Positions 1-8,180 are shown, counted from the stretch's first letter. The stretch: DNA of 26,467 nt from Halovenus sp. (GCA_003551945.1 PUNZ01000160.1:1-26467); one strand, 5' to 3'. The notes: generated by a model not told the origin, from the sequence alone. Translations and numbers: made by a program.

Positions 1-10
1 CAGAAAGCGA

Positions 11-1540
11 TTAGCTTGGTCTCTCCAACCAGTCGATAAAGCTCCCTTCGATGAGCGTCTCTTCCTGATTATCAATATACTGTGACTGCATCGCCCAGAT
101 TGCCTCTCCGAGTGGCGAGCCATCCGCAATCTCTGCTTTCACGTAATCAACCTTCCAGCTTGCCGGTGTTGTCTTTCTGTCGAGTCGCTCTCTGAGTGGG
201 CGGATATACCGACGGGCTTCTTGTGTTGTACATCCTCGCAACTCAAGGCCGCCACGGGCAAACTCAAACAGCTCGTGGCCAATGACTTCAATATCTTGTG
301 TTTCCGTTCCATCGGCTGTTATCCACTCAATATCCGCATCTAACCCATCTTCGACTGCGCGATAAAAGTTGGCTTTGGCATCCTCCCACGGAAGGGTTTG
401 GAGTGGATGCTCACGTCGTGGGAGACTTTCCATCAACCCGGCAAAGACGGCTTCGAACGCAACGCAATCGAGGATTGTCGGCTGTCCTGGTAGCGGCCGG
501 AACTCAATTCGTGCGTTGGCCGAAGACTGAGATGGGCCATCGAAGACGGGTCGAATCCACCGCCAGTAACTCCCGTGTTTGTGTCGGAAATGGGCGAATG
601 TATCATCGAACCGATTGCCAACTGGAACATCCATCGGAACGATACAGGTGTCGTCGGCAATGTCATCGATAGCGTCCTCAACGGTTTCAAAATCCGGTGG
701 GAAACAGACTTTCGGTGGCTCATCCGCTTCTTCCGGTGGATTCAGCACCGACTCGAAAACGTGAATCCGATTTTCGACGTGAGACTCTGCAACGATCTGT
801 GAATCAGGAACATCGTCGTAGAGGTCAGGTGGGAAAAATGGGGAGTTCGCACCGAGTGCAAGCAGTGGTGCGGCAATTCGGAGCGCATAGCTGAAATATA
901 TCGGAAGGTCTGGTGCATGTGGAACCTGATAGTGTGGTTGAATCGACGTAATCAGGCTTTCGGGCATCACGGTCTCGGATTCTAACGTGACATTTGGGGT
1001 GTCAATCCGTCTTGCCGATGGATACTCCGTATTTGCCATTGCGTGATAGCGAACCGCATCGCTCATGTTCGGTGCAATGACGACCCCGTCTTGTTCGACG
1101 CTTTCCAAGAGATAGGTTGTTGCGGTCTCGCCAACTGGTGGGACGGTCCATATCCCATCGGCGACAAGCTGAATGTTTTCCGCTGCTGTCTTTTCCTGTG
1201 CGGGTGCGAGGTGTGCCTGTAACTCTTTTTCCTGTGCTTCGAGGCCGTATGTTGTCAGCGGCTGAGGTGCCGTCTGCATCTCTGCGTTGTGTAAACCGAG
1301 TTCCTTCTCAAACCCAATCAGATTCAACAAGGGTCGTGGCATTCGTTTAAGCGAATCAGTTCTCGAATCGGCCGCATACAGCTCAAGTTCGAGTCCAACC
1401 AGGGCCTGTGAATTGTCGAACGTTCCGCTCTTGACTGCTTCTTTCAGCTCTTCAGCCTCTCGCTGTGCTTGCTGTTGGAACGCTTCAGCATCCACCTCAA
1501 AGGTCTGTTTGACAGCCGCCGCCAGTTCTGAACCCGACAT
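11..1540 (-). CDS. Glutamate-cysteine ligase-like (GCS2/YbdK-type) protein
   Basis: This 509-residue soluble protein resembles the carboxylate-amine ligase/GCS2 superfamily, which joins glutamate to an amine such as cysteine using ATP. Near residue 50 it has the acidic strand motif VGLELELYAAD, which in this fold usually supplies metal and substrate ligands. Near residues 335-375 it has the Arg-rich signature RIEFRPLPGQPT, followed by a helix rich in small residues. Haloarchaea make gamma-glutamylcysteine as their main thiol, so a thiol or amide ligase role is plausible. At 509 residues it is longer than the roughly 360-400 expected for the classical haloarchaeal enzyme, so it may be a paralog with another substrate. 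The ATG at 1540 is preceded by a TTAAAAG box about 29 bp upstream, which overlaps the stop codon of the upstream UspA gene on the same strand. The superfamily call is fairly secure; the substrate is unknown. Confidence 0.72.
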   Translation of the reverse strand: MSGSELAAAVKQTFEVDAEAFQQQAQREAEELKEAVKSGTFDNSQALVGLELELYAADSRTDSLKRMPRPLLNLIGFEKELGLHNAEMQTAPQPLTTYGLEAQEKELQAHLAPAQEKTAAENIQLVADGIWTVPPVGETATTYLLESVEQDGVVIAPNMSDAVRYHAMANTEYPSARRIDTPNVTLESETVMPESLITSIQPHYQVPHAPDLPIYFSYALRIAAPLLALGANSPFFPPDLYDDVPDSQIVAESHVENRIHVFESVLNPPEEADEPPKVCFPPDFETVEDAIDDIADDTCIVPMDVPVGNRFDDTFAHFRHKHGSYWRWIRPVFDGPSQSSANARIEFRPLPGQPTILDCVAFEAVFAGLMESLPRREHPLQTLPWEDAKANFYRAVEDGLDADIEWITADGTETQDIEVIGHELFEFARGGLELRGCTTQEARRYIRPLRERLDRKTTPASWKVDYVKAEIADGSPLGEAIWAMQSQYIDNQEETLIEGSFIDWLERPS

Positions 1541-1564
1541 ATCAACTGGGTTTTTCGGCCAGCC

Positions 1565-1573
1565 CTTTTAATT
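1565..1573 (-). promoter_or_regulatory. TATA-like box for the ligase-like gene
   Basis: On the minus strand an AT-rich TTAAAAG element is centred about 29 bp before the ATG at 1540. This fits an archaeal TATA box driving a leaderless transcript. It overlaps the stop codon of the UspA gene at 1568, so the ligase gene may have its own promoter as well as read-through. Confidence 0.45.
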
Positions 1574-1948
1574 CGGTGCTTGCGAAGGAAGGACGATTGC
1601 CGGTACGGGTAGGTCTGCGAGTAGTTCGATAACGGTCGAACCTGGTGGCGTTCCAGCACGTTCTGGGTCGCCGCTCGTCGTCGCGAGTATGATTTCGTCG
1701 ATATCGTGCTCAGCAACCGCGTTGATGATTGCGTCTGCAGGTTCTCCGCTTTTGTTAAGGGACTCGACTGTTGGTTCCAGGAGACGAACCCGCGCCACAT
1801 TCGCTGCATCTCCCGTGTCTCGTGGGTCCCTATCCGGCTCTTCGACTGTGAGAATGTAAACCGTATCGTTGGCACTGACTCGGCCGTCAAGGTAGTCACA
1901 TGCTGCGGCAGTCGTGTGGACAGATGCTGTTGCGACGAGAACCTTCAT
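1568..1948 (-). CDS. Small universal stress protein (UspA family)
   Basis: From the ATG at 1948 this gives 126 residues. It begins with the beta1 strand MKVLVATA, has a mid-protein segment AIINAVAEHDIDEIILATTSG, and ends with STVIELLADLPVPAIVLPS, the order seen in UspA/adenine-nucleotide alpha-hydrolase-like domains. The glycine-rich nucleotide loop (TSGDPERAGTPPGST) is a variant of the usual G-x2-G-x9-G(S/T). An upstream in-frame extension to 2221 exists, but it is Cys/Arg/Thr-rich and runs antisense through the start of the divergent gene, so I reject it. UspA proteins are cytosolic and often bind ATP. The gene is divergent from the DUF123 gene (54 bp between starts) and 27 bp upstream of the ligase-like gene. 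Confidence 0.8.
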   Translation of the reverse strand: MKVLVATASVHTTAAACDYLDGRVSANDTVYILTVEEPDRDPRDTGDAANVARVRLLEPTVESLNKSGEPADAIINAVAEHDIDEIILATTSGDPERAGTPPGSTVIELLADLPVPAIVLPSQAPN

Positions 1949-2002
1949 CACCGGTCGGTTCGTCCCGGAGCACCTATCGGTTTTCATCTCTTGCGCTCGA
2001 CT

Positions 2003-2446
2003 ATGGCAGCAGGTGGAACCTACACACTCCTCGTCCATCTCGGAGCCGATGTGTCGATAGACGTTGGTGCGCTCGGAACCAACTCGTTTGAGAGTGGGTG
2101 GTATGCGTACGTTGGCAGTGCGCTCGGTCCCGGTGGGTTCAGCCGTATCGACCGGCATCGCGAACTTGCGGCTGGTGAACGCGATGTCCGCCACTGGCAT
2201 ATCGACTATCTGCTTGGGCACCCCGAGACGACGCTGGAATCAATCGTCCGCACGGCTGAGTGTGACGGTGAGTGTGCGATTGCTCAGCAACTCACCGAAA
2301 TGTGTGAACGCAGTGCAATTGTGGATGGTACGTCAATTGCGCAGTTTGGCTGTACCGACTGCTCTTGTGACTCGCATCTCTTTTTTGCAAGCGATGGTGA
2401 GTCGTTACATGAGTCAGTAGAGGCCGCGCATCAGCGCCTTCGGTAG
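2003..2446 (+). CDS. DUF123 / GIY-YIG-like nuclease family protein (Uri superfamily)
   Basis: The 147-residue protein starting at the ATG at 2003 matches the pattern of the DUF123 family (COG1833-like). It has GTYTLLVHL at the start, the core WYAYVGSALGPGG near residue 40, an RHRELAAGERDVRHWHIDYLL block, a conserved ECA segment, and a C-terminal FGCTDCSCDSHLFF. The YVG plus downstream Arg/His arrangement resembles the GIY-YIG nuclease core, so a structure-specific DNA endonuclease activity is often predicted. I know of no firmly established function. The longer open frame starting at 1706 runs antisense to the UspA gene and lacks family features. It ends 11 bp from the convergent zinc-ribbon gene. 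Confidence 0.8.
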   Translation: MAAGGTYTLLVHLGADVSIDVGALGTNSFESGWYAYVGSALGPGGFSRIDRHRELAAGERDVRHWHIDYLLGHPETTLESIVRTAECDGECAIAQQLTEMCERSAIVDGTSIAQFGCTDCSCDSHLFFASDGESLHESVEAAHQRLR

Positions 2447-2457
2447 GTATTGGTCTC

Positions 2458-3192
2458 TCACTGAGCCGAGACGGTCTCGTGTTCCCGACACTCCCGGTCG
2501 AGACAGTGTTCACCTGTGGCTGTTTCAAATCGTGGGAGTCCACAGTCACAGTCCTCGTTCGCAATTCCGGCTGGAAACGAAAAGCCAGTCTCACAGTCTG
2601 GGTAGGCTTCACAGCCGAGAATCAGTCCTCCCCGACGAAGGACACGCAGAGCGCTTCCACACTCCGGACAGTCCCATTTGCGGTCGAATGCTTGTTTGAC
2701 TCGCTCGTCAAGCGACTCACACTCGCGGTCGAGACAGACAACAAAGGAGACTCCGCGTTCGACACGCATTCGTGGTAATCCACAGTCACAATTCTCATCG
2801 AGCACCGTTGCACCTGTTGGGAGTCGATATCGCGATTCACAATCTGGACAGCTGATGGCTCCAGAGGACCGTGTTAATCTGCCTCCACAGGCCGGGCAGT
2901 CACCAACGGGGATGCCCGCATCGCTTGTTGGATACTGGGCATGTGCGTAAGTCTCGTGAACGACGACTTCGAGTTTTTGTGAGCCATCCCGGGCCTCAAT
3001 TCGGTCCGGCGTAACGGTGGTCATTTCTGGACGGGTTAGCCACGCAACAGGTTGGTAGCCATCTGCGTCATGGACGAGCACTGTTTGGTCGGGCTTGACA
3101 AGGACGAGTACGTCGCCGTGCTGTGTCTGTTCCCGTGTTCCTTCAAAAACCGTTGTACAGCGACCAGCGATGAGGTGTGCCGTGTTTGACAT
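2458..3192 (-). CDS. NucS-N-like (DUF91) domain protein with tandem C4 zinc ribbons
   Basis: The N-terminal ~75 residues (GRCTTVFEGTREQTQHGDV, then KPDQTVLVHDADGYQPVAW) resemble the DNA-binding N-terminal domain of the NucS/EndoMS nuclease. No catalytic RecB-like nuclease domain follows. Residues ~98-244 hold four cysteine modules that alternate between CPxC...C-x2-5-C, as in topoisomerase C4 fingers, and CDCGLPR...C-x4-C. The likely role is nucleic-acid binding or recognition in repair or topology, in the cytosol. The ATG at 3192 lies 28 bp from a TTTATAT box. Its promoter and first 32 codons have a second, truncated copy at 7638-7757. It is divergent from the eight-PAS kinase and convergent with the DUF123 gene. 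The domain assignment is good; the function is inferred. Confidence 0.75.
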   Translation of the reverse strand: MSNTAHLIAGRCTTVFEGTREQTQHGDVLVLVKPDQTVLVHDADGYQPVAWLTRPEMTTVTPDRIEARDGSQKLEVVVHETYAHAQYPTSDAGIPVGDCPACGGRLTRSSGAISCPDCESRYRLPTGATVLDENCDCGLPRMRVERGVSFVVCLDRECESLDERVKQAFDRKWDCPECGSALRVLRRGGLILGCEAYPDCETGFSFPAGIANEDCDCGLPRFETATGEHCLDRECREHETVSAQ

Positions 3193-3216
3193 AGCCCTGA
3201 CTGGTCGTGTAATCGG

Positions 3217-3223
3217 ATATAAA
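3217..3223 (-). promoter_or_regulatory. TATA box of the NucS-N-like gene
   Basis: TTTATAT on the minus strand is centred 28 bp from the ATG at 3192. That is the spacing expected for a leaderless haloarchaeal transcript. The equivalent element is preserved ahead of the truncated copy at 7781-7790. Confidence 0.55.
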
Positions 3224-3323
3224 CCATTGGCATCATGACACTGGGAAAACGCGTATTCATCTGGCTCGAACTGCCTCGGCTTATTTGCCTGAGCGACACG
3301 TTTGTGATGAAAGAAATTAGGGG

Positions 3324-3335
3324 TTTATGCTTTAT
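3324..3335 (+). promoter_or_regulatory. TATA-like region of the eight-PAS kinase
   Basis: Two overlapping TTTAT elements lie 22-33 bp before the ATG at 3357. They are consistent with a leaderless promoter. An out-of-frame ATG at 3353 leads to an immediate stop, so 3357 is the usable start. Confidence 0.4.
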
Positions 3336-3356
3336 CGCCCTAATTCTATCGCATGA

Positions 3357-6300
3357 ATGACTGAAACATTATATCGGTCTATCGCTGAACAGAGCAACGA
3401 CGGTATTTTCGTTGCTCGGGCTGACGAAATCGTTTATATTAACGAGCAATTACAGGAGTGGACAGGATATTCAGAGGCGGACCTCCTCGGAGCGCCGAAA
3501 TCAACACTCTTCGTGTCTGGTGACCAAGACCGCGTCGAAACATATCACAGGCAACGACTCGAAGGAGAGTCAGCACCAGCGCAGTATCGGGCGTCACTCG
3601 AAACTAGCTCTGGTGGTTCTCTTCTCGTCGAAGTTTCTGTCAGCCGGATAACGTACGAGGAAGAGCCTGCAGTCGTCGTCTTTTGTCGTGATTTCACGGA
3701 GCAAAAACAGCGTGAGCAGGAGGTCAACCGCCTCAACCACCGGTTTGAGACGGTCCTGGAAACGATGTCCGCGGCGGTCTTTCTGAAAGACACCGACGGC
3801 CGGTATCTGCTGATGAACCGAGTAAGTCGGGAGCTGTTAGACGTGGACGAAGAAGAGATTCCCGGGCTGACGGACGACGACCTCTTTCCTCCAGACGTCG
3901 CTGAGAAGGCCCGGTCAGAGGATAGGCAAGTTATCGAGAGCGGAAAAACAAAAGAGATAGAAGAGATAGTCCCCACAGCGGAGGGGGAAACGGTTCGAAT
4001 CACTCGTAAATCACCGGTTTACGACGATGGGGAGATTACGGCCATCTGTGGTGTTTCGACCGATATCACCGAACAGCGAGAGCGCGAAGAGGAGTTGAAG
4101 CAACTGAAAGAGCGGTTCGACCTCGCCGTCGAGGGTGCTAACTTGGGCGTCTGGGACTGGGATATGACCACCGACGAAGTGGAGTTCAACGAACAATGGG
4201 CAGAAATGCTTGGTCACTCGCTTGAGGAGACCGACTCCCACCTGGAGGAGTGGGAAAAACGCGTCCATCCCGACGACATCGAGGCCGTCGAGGAGGCGCT
4301 GAACGACCACATCGGTGGTGAGGCAGAGTACTACGACACGGAACACCGAATGCGGACTGCTGACGGCGGCTGGAAATGGGTCCGCGACGTTGGAAAAGTT
4401 GCAGAGCGCGACGAAGAAGGTAATCCCGTTCGAGCCGTCGGCATTCGCCGCGATATCGACGACCGGAAAACATCCGAGCGACAGCTAGCAGAGCAGCGGG
4501 AGATGTTTACCCAGGGCCCCGCCGTCGTCTTCAAGTGGCGGGAAGCGGAGGGCTGGCCGGTCGAACACGTCTCCGAGAACGTCGAAGCGGTACTGGGTTA
4601 CAGCCCGACGGAGCTACAGTCGGGGATAGTGGCCTACGCCGACATCATTCACGAGGAGGACCGCGAGCGCGTGTTCCAAGAGGTCGACGAAAACAGCACT
4701 GAGGAAACCGAACAGTTCAGTCACGAACCCTACCGGGTCGTTACCGCCGATGGAACCATCCGATGGGTACTCGATTACACGAGGAACATCTGGCAAGACG
4801 GCGAGATTACCCATCGTCTAGGCTATCTCGTGGACATTACCGAGCAGCGACAGAGCGAGAGATACCTCCAGAAAGCTCAGGAAGTCGCCGATATCGGCTG
4901 GTGGCGAAAGGAAATTCACTCGGACCAGATTTACTGGTCCGAACCGATATACGAGATGTGGGGAGCGGACGGCGAAATCGGCTATCTCGACCACAAAACG
5001 TTCCTTGAGTTTATCCATCCTGAGGACGAAGAACGGGTCGATCAGGCGTGGCAGGCCGCACTCGATGGGGGCCCCTATGACGTCGAACACCGGATCATCA
5101 CCGGTGACGGAGAGGTCAGGTGGATGCGACAGGTCGCTGAATTCACGCGGGATGGTGCAGGCGAACCGATTGAAGCTGTTGGCCTCGTGCAGGATATCAC
5201 CGACCGCAAGGAGCGCGAGCAGGAACTCCTCCGGACACGGAACCTAATCGAGCGGACCCAGGAGAACGCGTCGATTGGCTGGTGGGAGGTTGATTTGGAA
5301 AGAGACCGACTCATCTGGAGTGATGAAGTCTATCGCATCCACGACCTGCCCACAGATGCTGACGTCGCATTGGAAGATGGTATCGAATTCTACCACCCGG
5401 ACGATAGAGAAACAATCAGGACCGCAGTAGAGCAAGCCATCACGAACGGTGAACGGTACGACTTGGAGCTGCGAATTGTCACAGCAGAGGACAGAGTCCG
5501 ATGGGTCAGAACTGTTGCTGAGCCGCAGTACAGCGATGCTGATGAGCTCACCGGAATTCTGGGTATCTTCCAGGATATTACCGACCGCAAAGAGCGCGAA
5601 AAGAGACTCGAAGAGACCAAGCAACGACTGTCACTTGCACTGGAGGCAACGGAAACGGGCGTCTGGGAGTGGAATTTGGAAACCGACGAACTCATCTGGA
5701 CCGATTCGATGGAACAGCTGTTTGGAATCGAACCCGGTACGTTCGAGGGAACCTACGCTGCATTCGCTGAGTATGTCCACCCGGAAGATTTGCCTGCAGT
5801 GGAGGAGGAAATTGAACAGTCAGTTGCCACAGGTGACCCCTTCCAGATGGCGTATCGAATCCAGGGTGAGGACGGCACACAGCGATGGGGGGAAGCGCGC
5901 GCCGAACTCACCGAAGCGGAAGATGGTTCTCGTCAAATGATCGGCATCGTCACCGATATCACTCAACGTAAGAAGACTGAAAAGGAACTCGAAGCACGAC
6001 AGGAAGAACTGAGACAGATCATCGACCTCGTGCCGGATCTGGTTTTCGCAAAAAACCGCGAGGGCGAGTATCTGCTGGCCAACGAGGCGACCGCCGAGGC
6101 ATACGGGCTAACACCGAAAGAGGTTGAAGGAAGGAAGGAACCGGATATCATACCGGACATGGATGAGTCGGACGACTTCCGCGCAGACGACGTAGAGGTA
6201 ATCGAATCGGGCCAACCAAAGATGATTCCCGAGGAGGAACTGACCACTGCCGACGGCGAGACGCGCATTTTTCAGACGACGAAGATTCCGTATCAGGTCC

Positions 6301-7061
6301 CGGGGAGCGGCTCGGATGCGGTACTCGGCTATGCCCGCGACGTGACCGAACTCAAAGAGTACGAGCAGTTGCTCGAAACACAGCGGGATAATCTCGACAT
6401 ACTCAACAAGATTGTTCGTCACGACGTTCGAAACAAACTACAACTGGTCAAACTGTATTCGGAGAATCTCGATTCGTACGTGGAGGAGAACGGCAAAGAG
6501 TACCTCGAACACGTTCGTGCTGCGACAGAGGACGCCATCGACATTACAGAGGCTGCGAAAGACGTTACAGAGGTTATGATGCGGGTTGAGACAGCGTTAG
6601 ACGCCGTCGACCTCCGTGCTCCACTCGTCAACGAGGTTCAGAAGGCGGTAACGAACTTTGAAGACGCAGATATCAGGCTCGAGGGCTCGATTCCAGCAGT
6701 CCATGTTCGGGCCGATAAGATGCTCGAATCGGTGTTCCGGAACCTGATTCAAAATGCGATCCGACACAACGACAAGCCCATCCCCGAAGTAGTCGTGTCC
6801 GTCGAGGAAAACGACGAGGACGTGGAGATTCGCTTTGCTGATAACGGTCCCGGAATTCCTGACGCACAAAAACGGGAGATATTCGAAGAGGGGGCGAAGG
6901 GGCTGAAAAGTGACGGTACTGGCCTAGGACTCTATCTCGTGCAGACGCTCGTCGACCGATACGGCGGCGATATCCACGTCGAAGACAACGAGCCAGAAGG
7001 GACGGAATTCGTCCTTACACTTCCGAAAGAGACCACTGGTAATTCAGGGAGCTGGCTTTAA
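3357..7061 (+). CDS. Soluble sensor histidine kinase with eight PAS domains
   Basis: This 1234-residue protein has no membrane segment, so it senses cytosolic or diffusible cues. It carries eight consecutive PAS/PAC units. Each ends in a D-[IFV]-[TD]-x-[RQL]-K-like linker, at about residues 115, 239, 369, 496, 616, 743, 870 and 998. Units 3 and 5-7 share the PAS_3-type signature (GxWxWxx, then HPxD, then RWxR). The dimerisation helix has IVRHDVRNKL with the phospho-acceptor at His1022. The HATPase has an N-box (FRNLIQNAIRHN, ~1127-1138), a G1 box (ADNGPGIP, ~1161) and a G2 box (DGTGLGLYLV, ~1185), all intact, so the kinase should be active. There is no receiver or output domain and no adjacent cognate regulator, as is common for orphan haloarchaeal kinases. 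The signal and partner are unknown. Confidence 0.93.
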   Translation: MTETLYRSIAEQSNDGIFVARADEIVYINEQLQEWTGYSEADLLGAPKSTLFVSGDQDRVETYHRQRLEGESAPAQYRASLETSSGGSLLVEVSVSRITYEEEPAVVVFCRDFTEQKQREQEVNRLNHRFETVLETMSAAVFLKDTDGRYLLMNRVSRELLDVDEEEIPGLTDDDLFPPDVAEKARSEDRQVIESGKTKEIEEIVPTAEGETVRITRKSPVYDDGEITAICGVSTDITEQREREEELKQLKERFDLAVEGANLGVWDWDMTTDEVEFNEQWAEMLGHSLEETDSHLEEWEKRVHPDDIEAVEEALNDHIGGEAEYYDTEHRMRTADGGWKWVRDVGKVAERDEEGNPVRAVGIRRDIDDRKTSERQLAEQREMFTQGPAVVFKWREAEGWPVEHVSENVEAVLGYSPTELQSGIVAYADIIHEEDRERVFQEVDENSTEETEQFSHEPYRVVTADGTIRWVLDYTRNIWQDGEITHRLGYLVDITEQRQSERYLQKAQEVADIGWWRKEIHSDQIYWSEPIYEMWGADGEIGYLDHKTFLEFIHPEDEERVDQAWQAALDGGPYDVEHRIITGDGEVRWMRQVAEFTRDGAGEPIEAVGLVQDITDRKEREQELLRTRNLIERTQENASIGWWEVDLERDRLIWSDEVYRIHDLPTDADVALEDGIEFYHPDDRETIRTAVEQAITNGERYDLELRIVTAEDRVRWVRTVAEPQYSDADELTGILGIFQDITDRKEREKRLEETKQRLSLALEATETGVWEWNLETDELIWTDSMEQLFGIEPGTFEGTYAAFAEYVHPEDLPAVEEEIEQSVATGDPFQMAYRIQGEDGTQRWGEARAELTEAEDGSRQMIGIVTDITQRKKTEKELEARQEELRQIIDLVPDLVFAKNREGEYLLANEATAEAYGLTPKEVEGRKEPDIIPDMDESDDFRADDVEVIESGQPKMIPEEELTTADGETRIFQTTKIPYQVPGSGSDAVLGYARDVTELKEYEQLLETQRDNLDILNKIVRHDVRNKLQLVKLYSENLDSYVEENGKEYLEHVRAATEDAIDITEAAKDVTEVMMRVETALDAVDLRAPLVNEVQKAVTNFEDADIRLEGSIPAVHVRADKMLESVFRNLIQNAIRHNDKPIPEVVVSVEENDEDVEIRFADNGPGIPDAQKREIFEEGAKGLKSDGTGLGLYLVQTLVDRYGGDIHVEDNEPEGTEFVLTLPKETTGNSGSWL

Positions 7062-7197
7062 GCCTCGTAGCTGAAGCATTCAATCTGTTTCTGGCATTCA
7101 CGATACAAGACTCCAAGACTCACGGTTGATACATGGAAAGCAACTTCTTTAATCAGTCCTGAAGAACGCTACGCGAGAATGGGTTACCGAGAGCTAG
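7062..7197. other. Non-coding start of a decayed region
   Basis: I see no gene, RNA or clear repeat between the end of the eight-PAS kinase and the HATPase remnant. The strong reading frame of the kinase stops at 7061. The next kinase-like sequence appears after a TAG at 7195 without any start codon matched to the family. Confidence 0.4.
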
Positions 7198-7512
7198 CCG
7201 AATAAATATTCACTCTCGGAACTCGTCGAGAACGCTGTCGTGCATTCGGACCAGGAGACGCCAACCGTAGAGGTTCGAGTATGTGACAACGTTGATGCTC
7301 CGGCGATCACAGTTTCCGACGACGGGCCAGGAATCTCCGAGATGGACCAACAAATACTGCTTGAGGGTAAGGAAACTGATCAACTCTATCACGGGAGCGG
7401 ACTTGGTCTCTGGCTCGTGTACCTAATCGTCGAGGAGAGCGGTGGAAACGTTACTATTAGTGAAAACGAACCCTGCGGGAGCATCGTTACACTTCAGCTG
7501 TTTGACCGGTAA
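7198..7512 (+). pseudogene. 5'-truncated histidine kinase, HATPase domain only
   Basis: The frame encodes the end of a kinase. LSELVENAVVHSD is the N-box, SDDGPGIS the G1 box and GSGLGLWLVYLIVEESGG the G2 box, followed by a normal end at 7512. Nothing upstream encodes a His-containing dimerisation helix or a sensor. An in-frame TAG lies at 7195, and the first start-like codon (GTG at 7240) falls inside the N-box. So this is a remnant rather than a small kinase. It is not a recent copy of the neighbouring eight-PAS kinase: only the family motifs match. It resembles the PAS-HATPase type common in haloarchaea. A role as a small ATP-binding protein cannot be excluded but seems unlikely. Confidence 0.7.
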
Positions 7513-7637
7513 CGCCGGAAATCGAGTGTTTACCGCCACTCTCTCCGTAATACGGTGTGGCAGGCACAGAGTTGTTCCCTTTCTGGTGATTGAATCATGA
7601 ACTCTCTCCTGTGAGATGCACGCGTGGATTCGAGCAA

Positions 7638-7757
7638 CTAGTCGCTATCTTCTGTTGTCTGGACCAAGACAACAACATCGCCGTGTTGTGTCTGTTCCCG
7701 CGTCCCCTCAAAACGTGTTGTACACCGACCAGCGATGAGGTGTGCCGTGTTTGACAT
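7638..7757 (-). pseudogene. Truncated copy of the NucS-N-like gene (promoter plus 32 codons)
   Basis: From an ATG at 7757 the frame encodes MSNTAHLIAGRCTT and then FEGTREQTQHGDV. It matches 30 of the first 32 residues of the protein at 2458-3192, then diverges and stops at TAG (7638) after 39 residues. The zinc-ribbon part is absent. The similarity continues upstream through the start region to an ATTATAAAG box at 7781-7790, so promoter and N-terminus came together. Nine of the first 32 codons differ synonymously and only two change the residue. The copy therefore diverged while still under protein-level selection and was truncated later, or it came in from a related strain. A small functional 39-residue peptide is a weaker alternative. 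Confidence 0.75.
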
Positions 7758-7780
7758 CGCCCCGATTGATTCCGTTGTCG

Positions 7781-7790
7781 ATTATAAAGC
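7781..7790 (-). promoter_or_regulatory. TATA box preserved in front of the truncated copy
   Basis: The minus-strand element CTTTATAAT is centred about 28 bp from the ATG at 7757. It occupies the same place as TTTATAT does ahead of the full-length gene, so the remnant may still be transcribed. Confidence 0.45.
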
Positions 7791-7826
7791 TCAGGAACAG
7801 AGAGGTGATACCACGTTCACACACTG

Positions 7827-8180
7827 TTACAGCCCATATCCAGTGGAGTGATCGGACTCGTCCCGACTGCTGTCATCTTCTTTGTTTTGCTGTTCCGGAA
7901 CCATCAGCCCGTTCTCCCCATGTATCAGTGGGTGGTCTGTTGGTTCTGGCTCCTCACTGTTCGTTTCTGCGCCGTCACTATTGTCTCAATGCCCGGCCAA
8001 CCCCACCGCAGCAGCAATGCCCAGAAACGGTCCGTGCCGTCGCTGTGCTACTCCGTATTCGTGGATTCTCTGCTCGTATCTTGTTCAAACATCCGATAGC
8101 TCATCCTCGTAAAGAGTGACCTCTGTCTCGTATTTCTTCACGTACTGTGGACTGTTCTGGCGTAATCTGCTGGCGTGTCT
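7827..8180 (-). pseudogene. Decayed reading frame with a Tat-signal-like stretch
   Basis: One minus-strand frame reads sensibly across about 115 codons but is broken by two TGA stops, at 8085-8087 and 7986-7988. The upstream part reads SPQYVKKYETEVTLYEDELSDV. The middle contains QRR...FLGIAAAVGLAGH, which looks like a twin-arginine lipoprotein signal whose lipobox Cys has become His. The last part is acidic and halophile-like (DNSDGAETNSEEPEPTDH) and ends at TAA (7827). I see no plausible gene in the other frames. The pieces could also be remnants of two unrelated genes. The overlapping plus-strand open frames are Cys/Ser/Pro-rich and look spurious. Confidence 0.35.

Noticed and set aside
1706..2002. 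In-frame 99-codon extension of the DUF123 gene
   Set aside because: It is antisense to the UspA gene, Cys-rich and unlike the family, which begins at the GTYTLL segment just after the ATG at 2003.
1949..2221. In-frame N-terminal extension of the UspA gene
   Set aside because: UspA domains begin at the MKVLVA strand. The extension overlaps the divergent gene and has no domain-like features.
3545..6869. Minus-strand open frames inside the eight-PAS kinase gene
   Set aside because: They are low in halophile-type residues and overlap a strongly supported domain-bearing frame.
7742..8119. Three overlapping plus-strand open frames of 76-125 codons
   Set aside because: They are Cys/Ser/Pro-rich with no recognisable motif. 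The opposite strand reads more like halophile protein, though it is interrupted.
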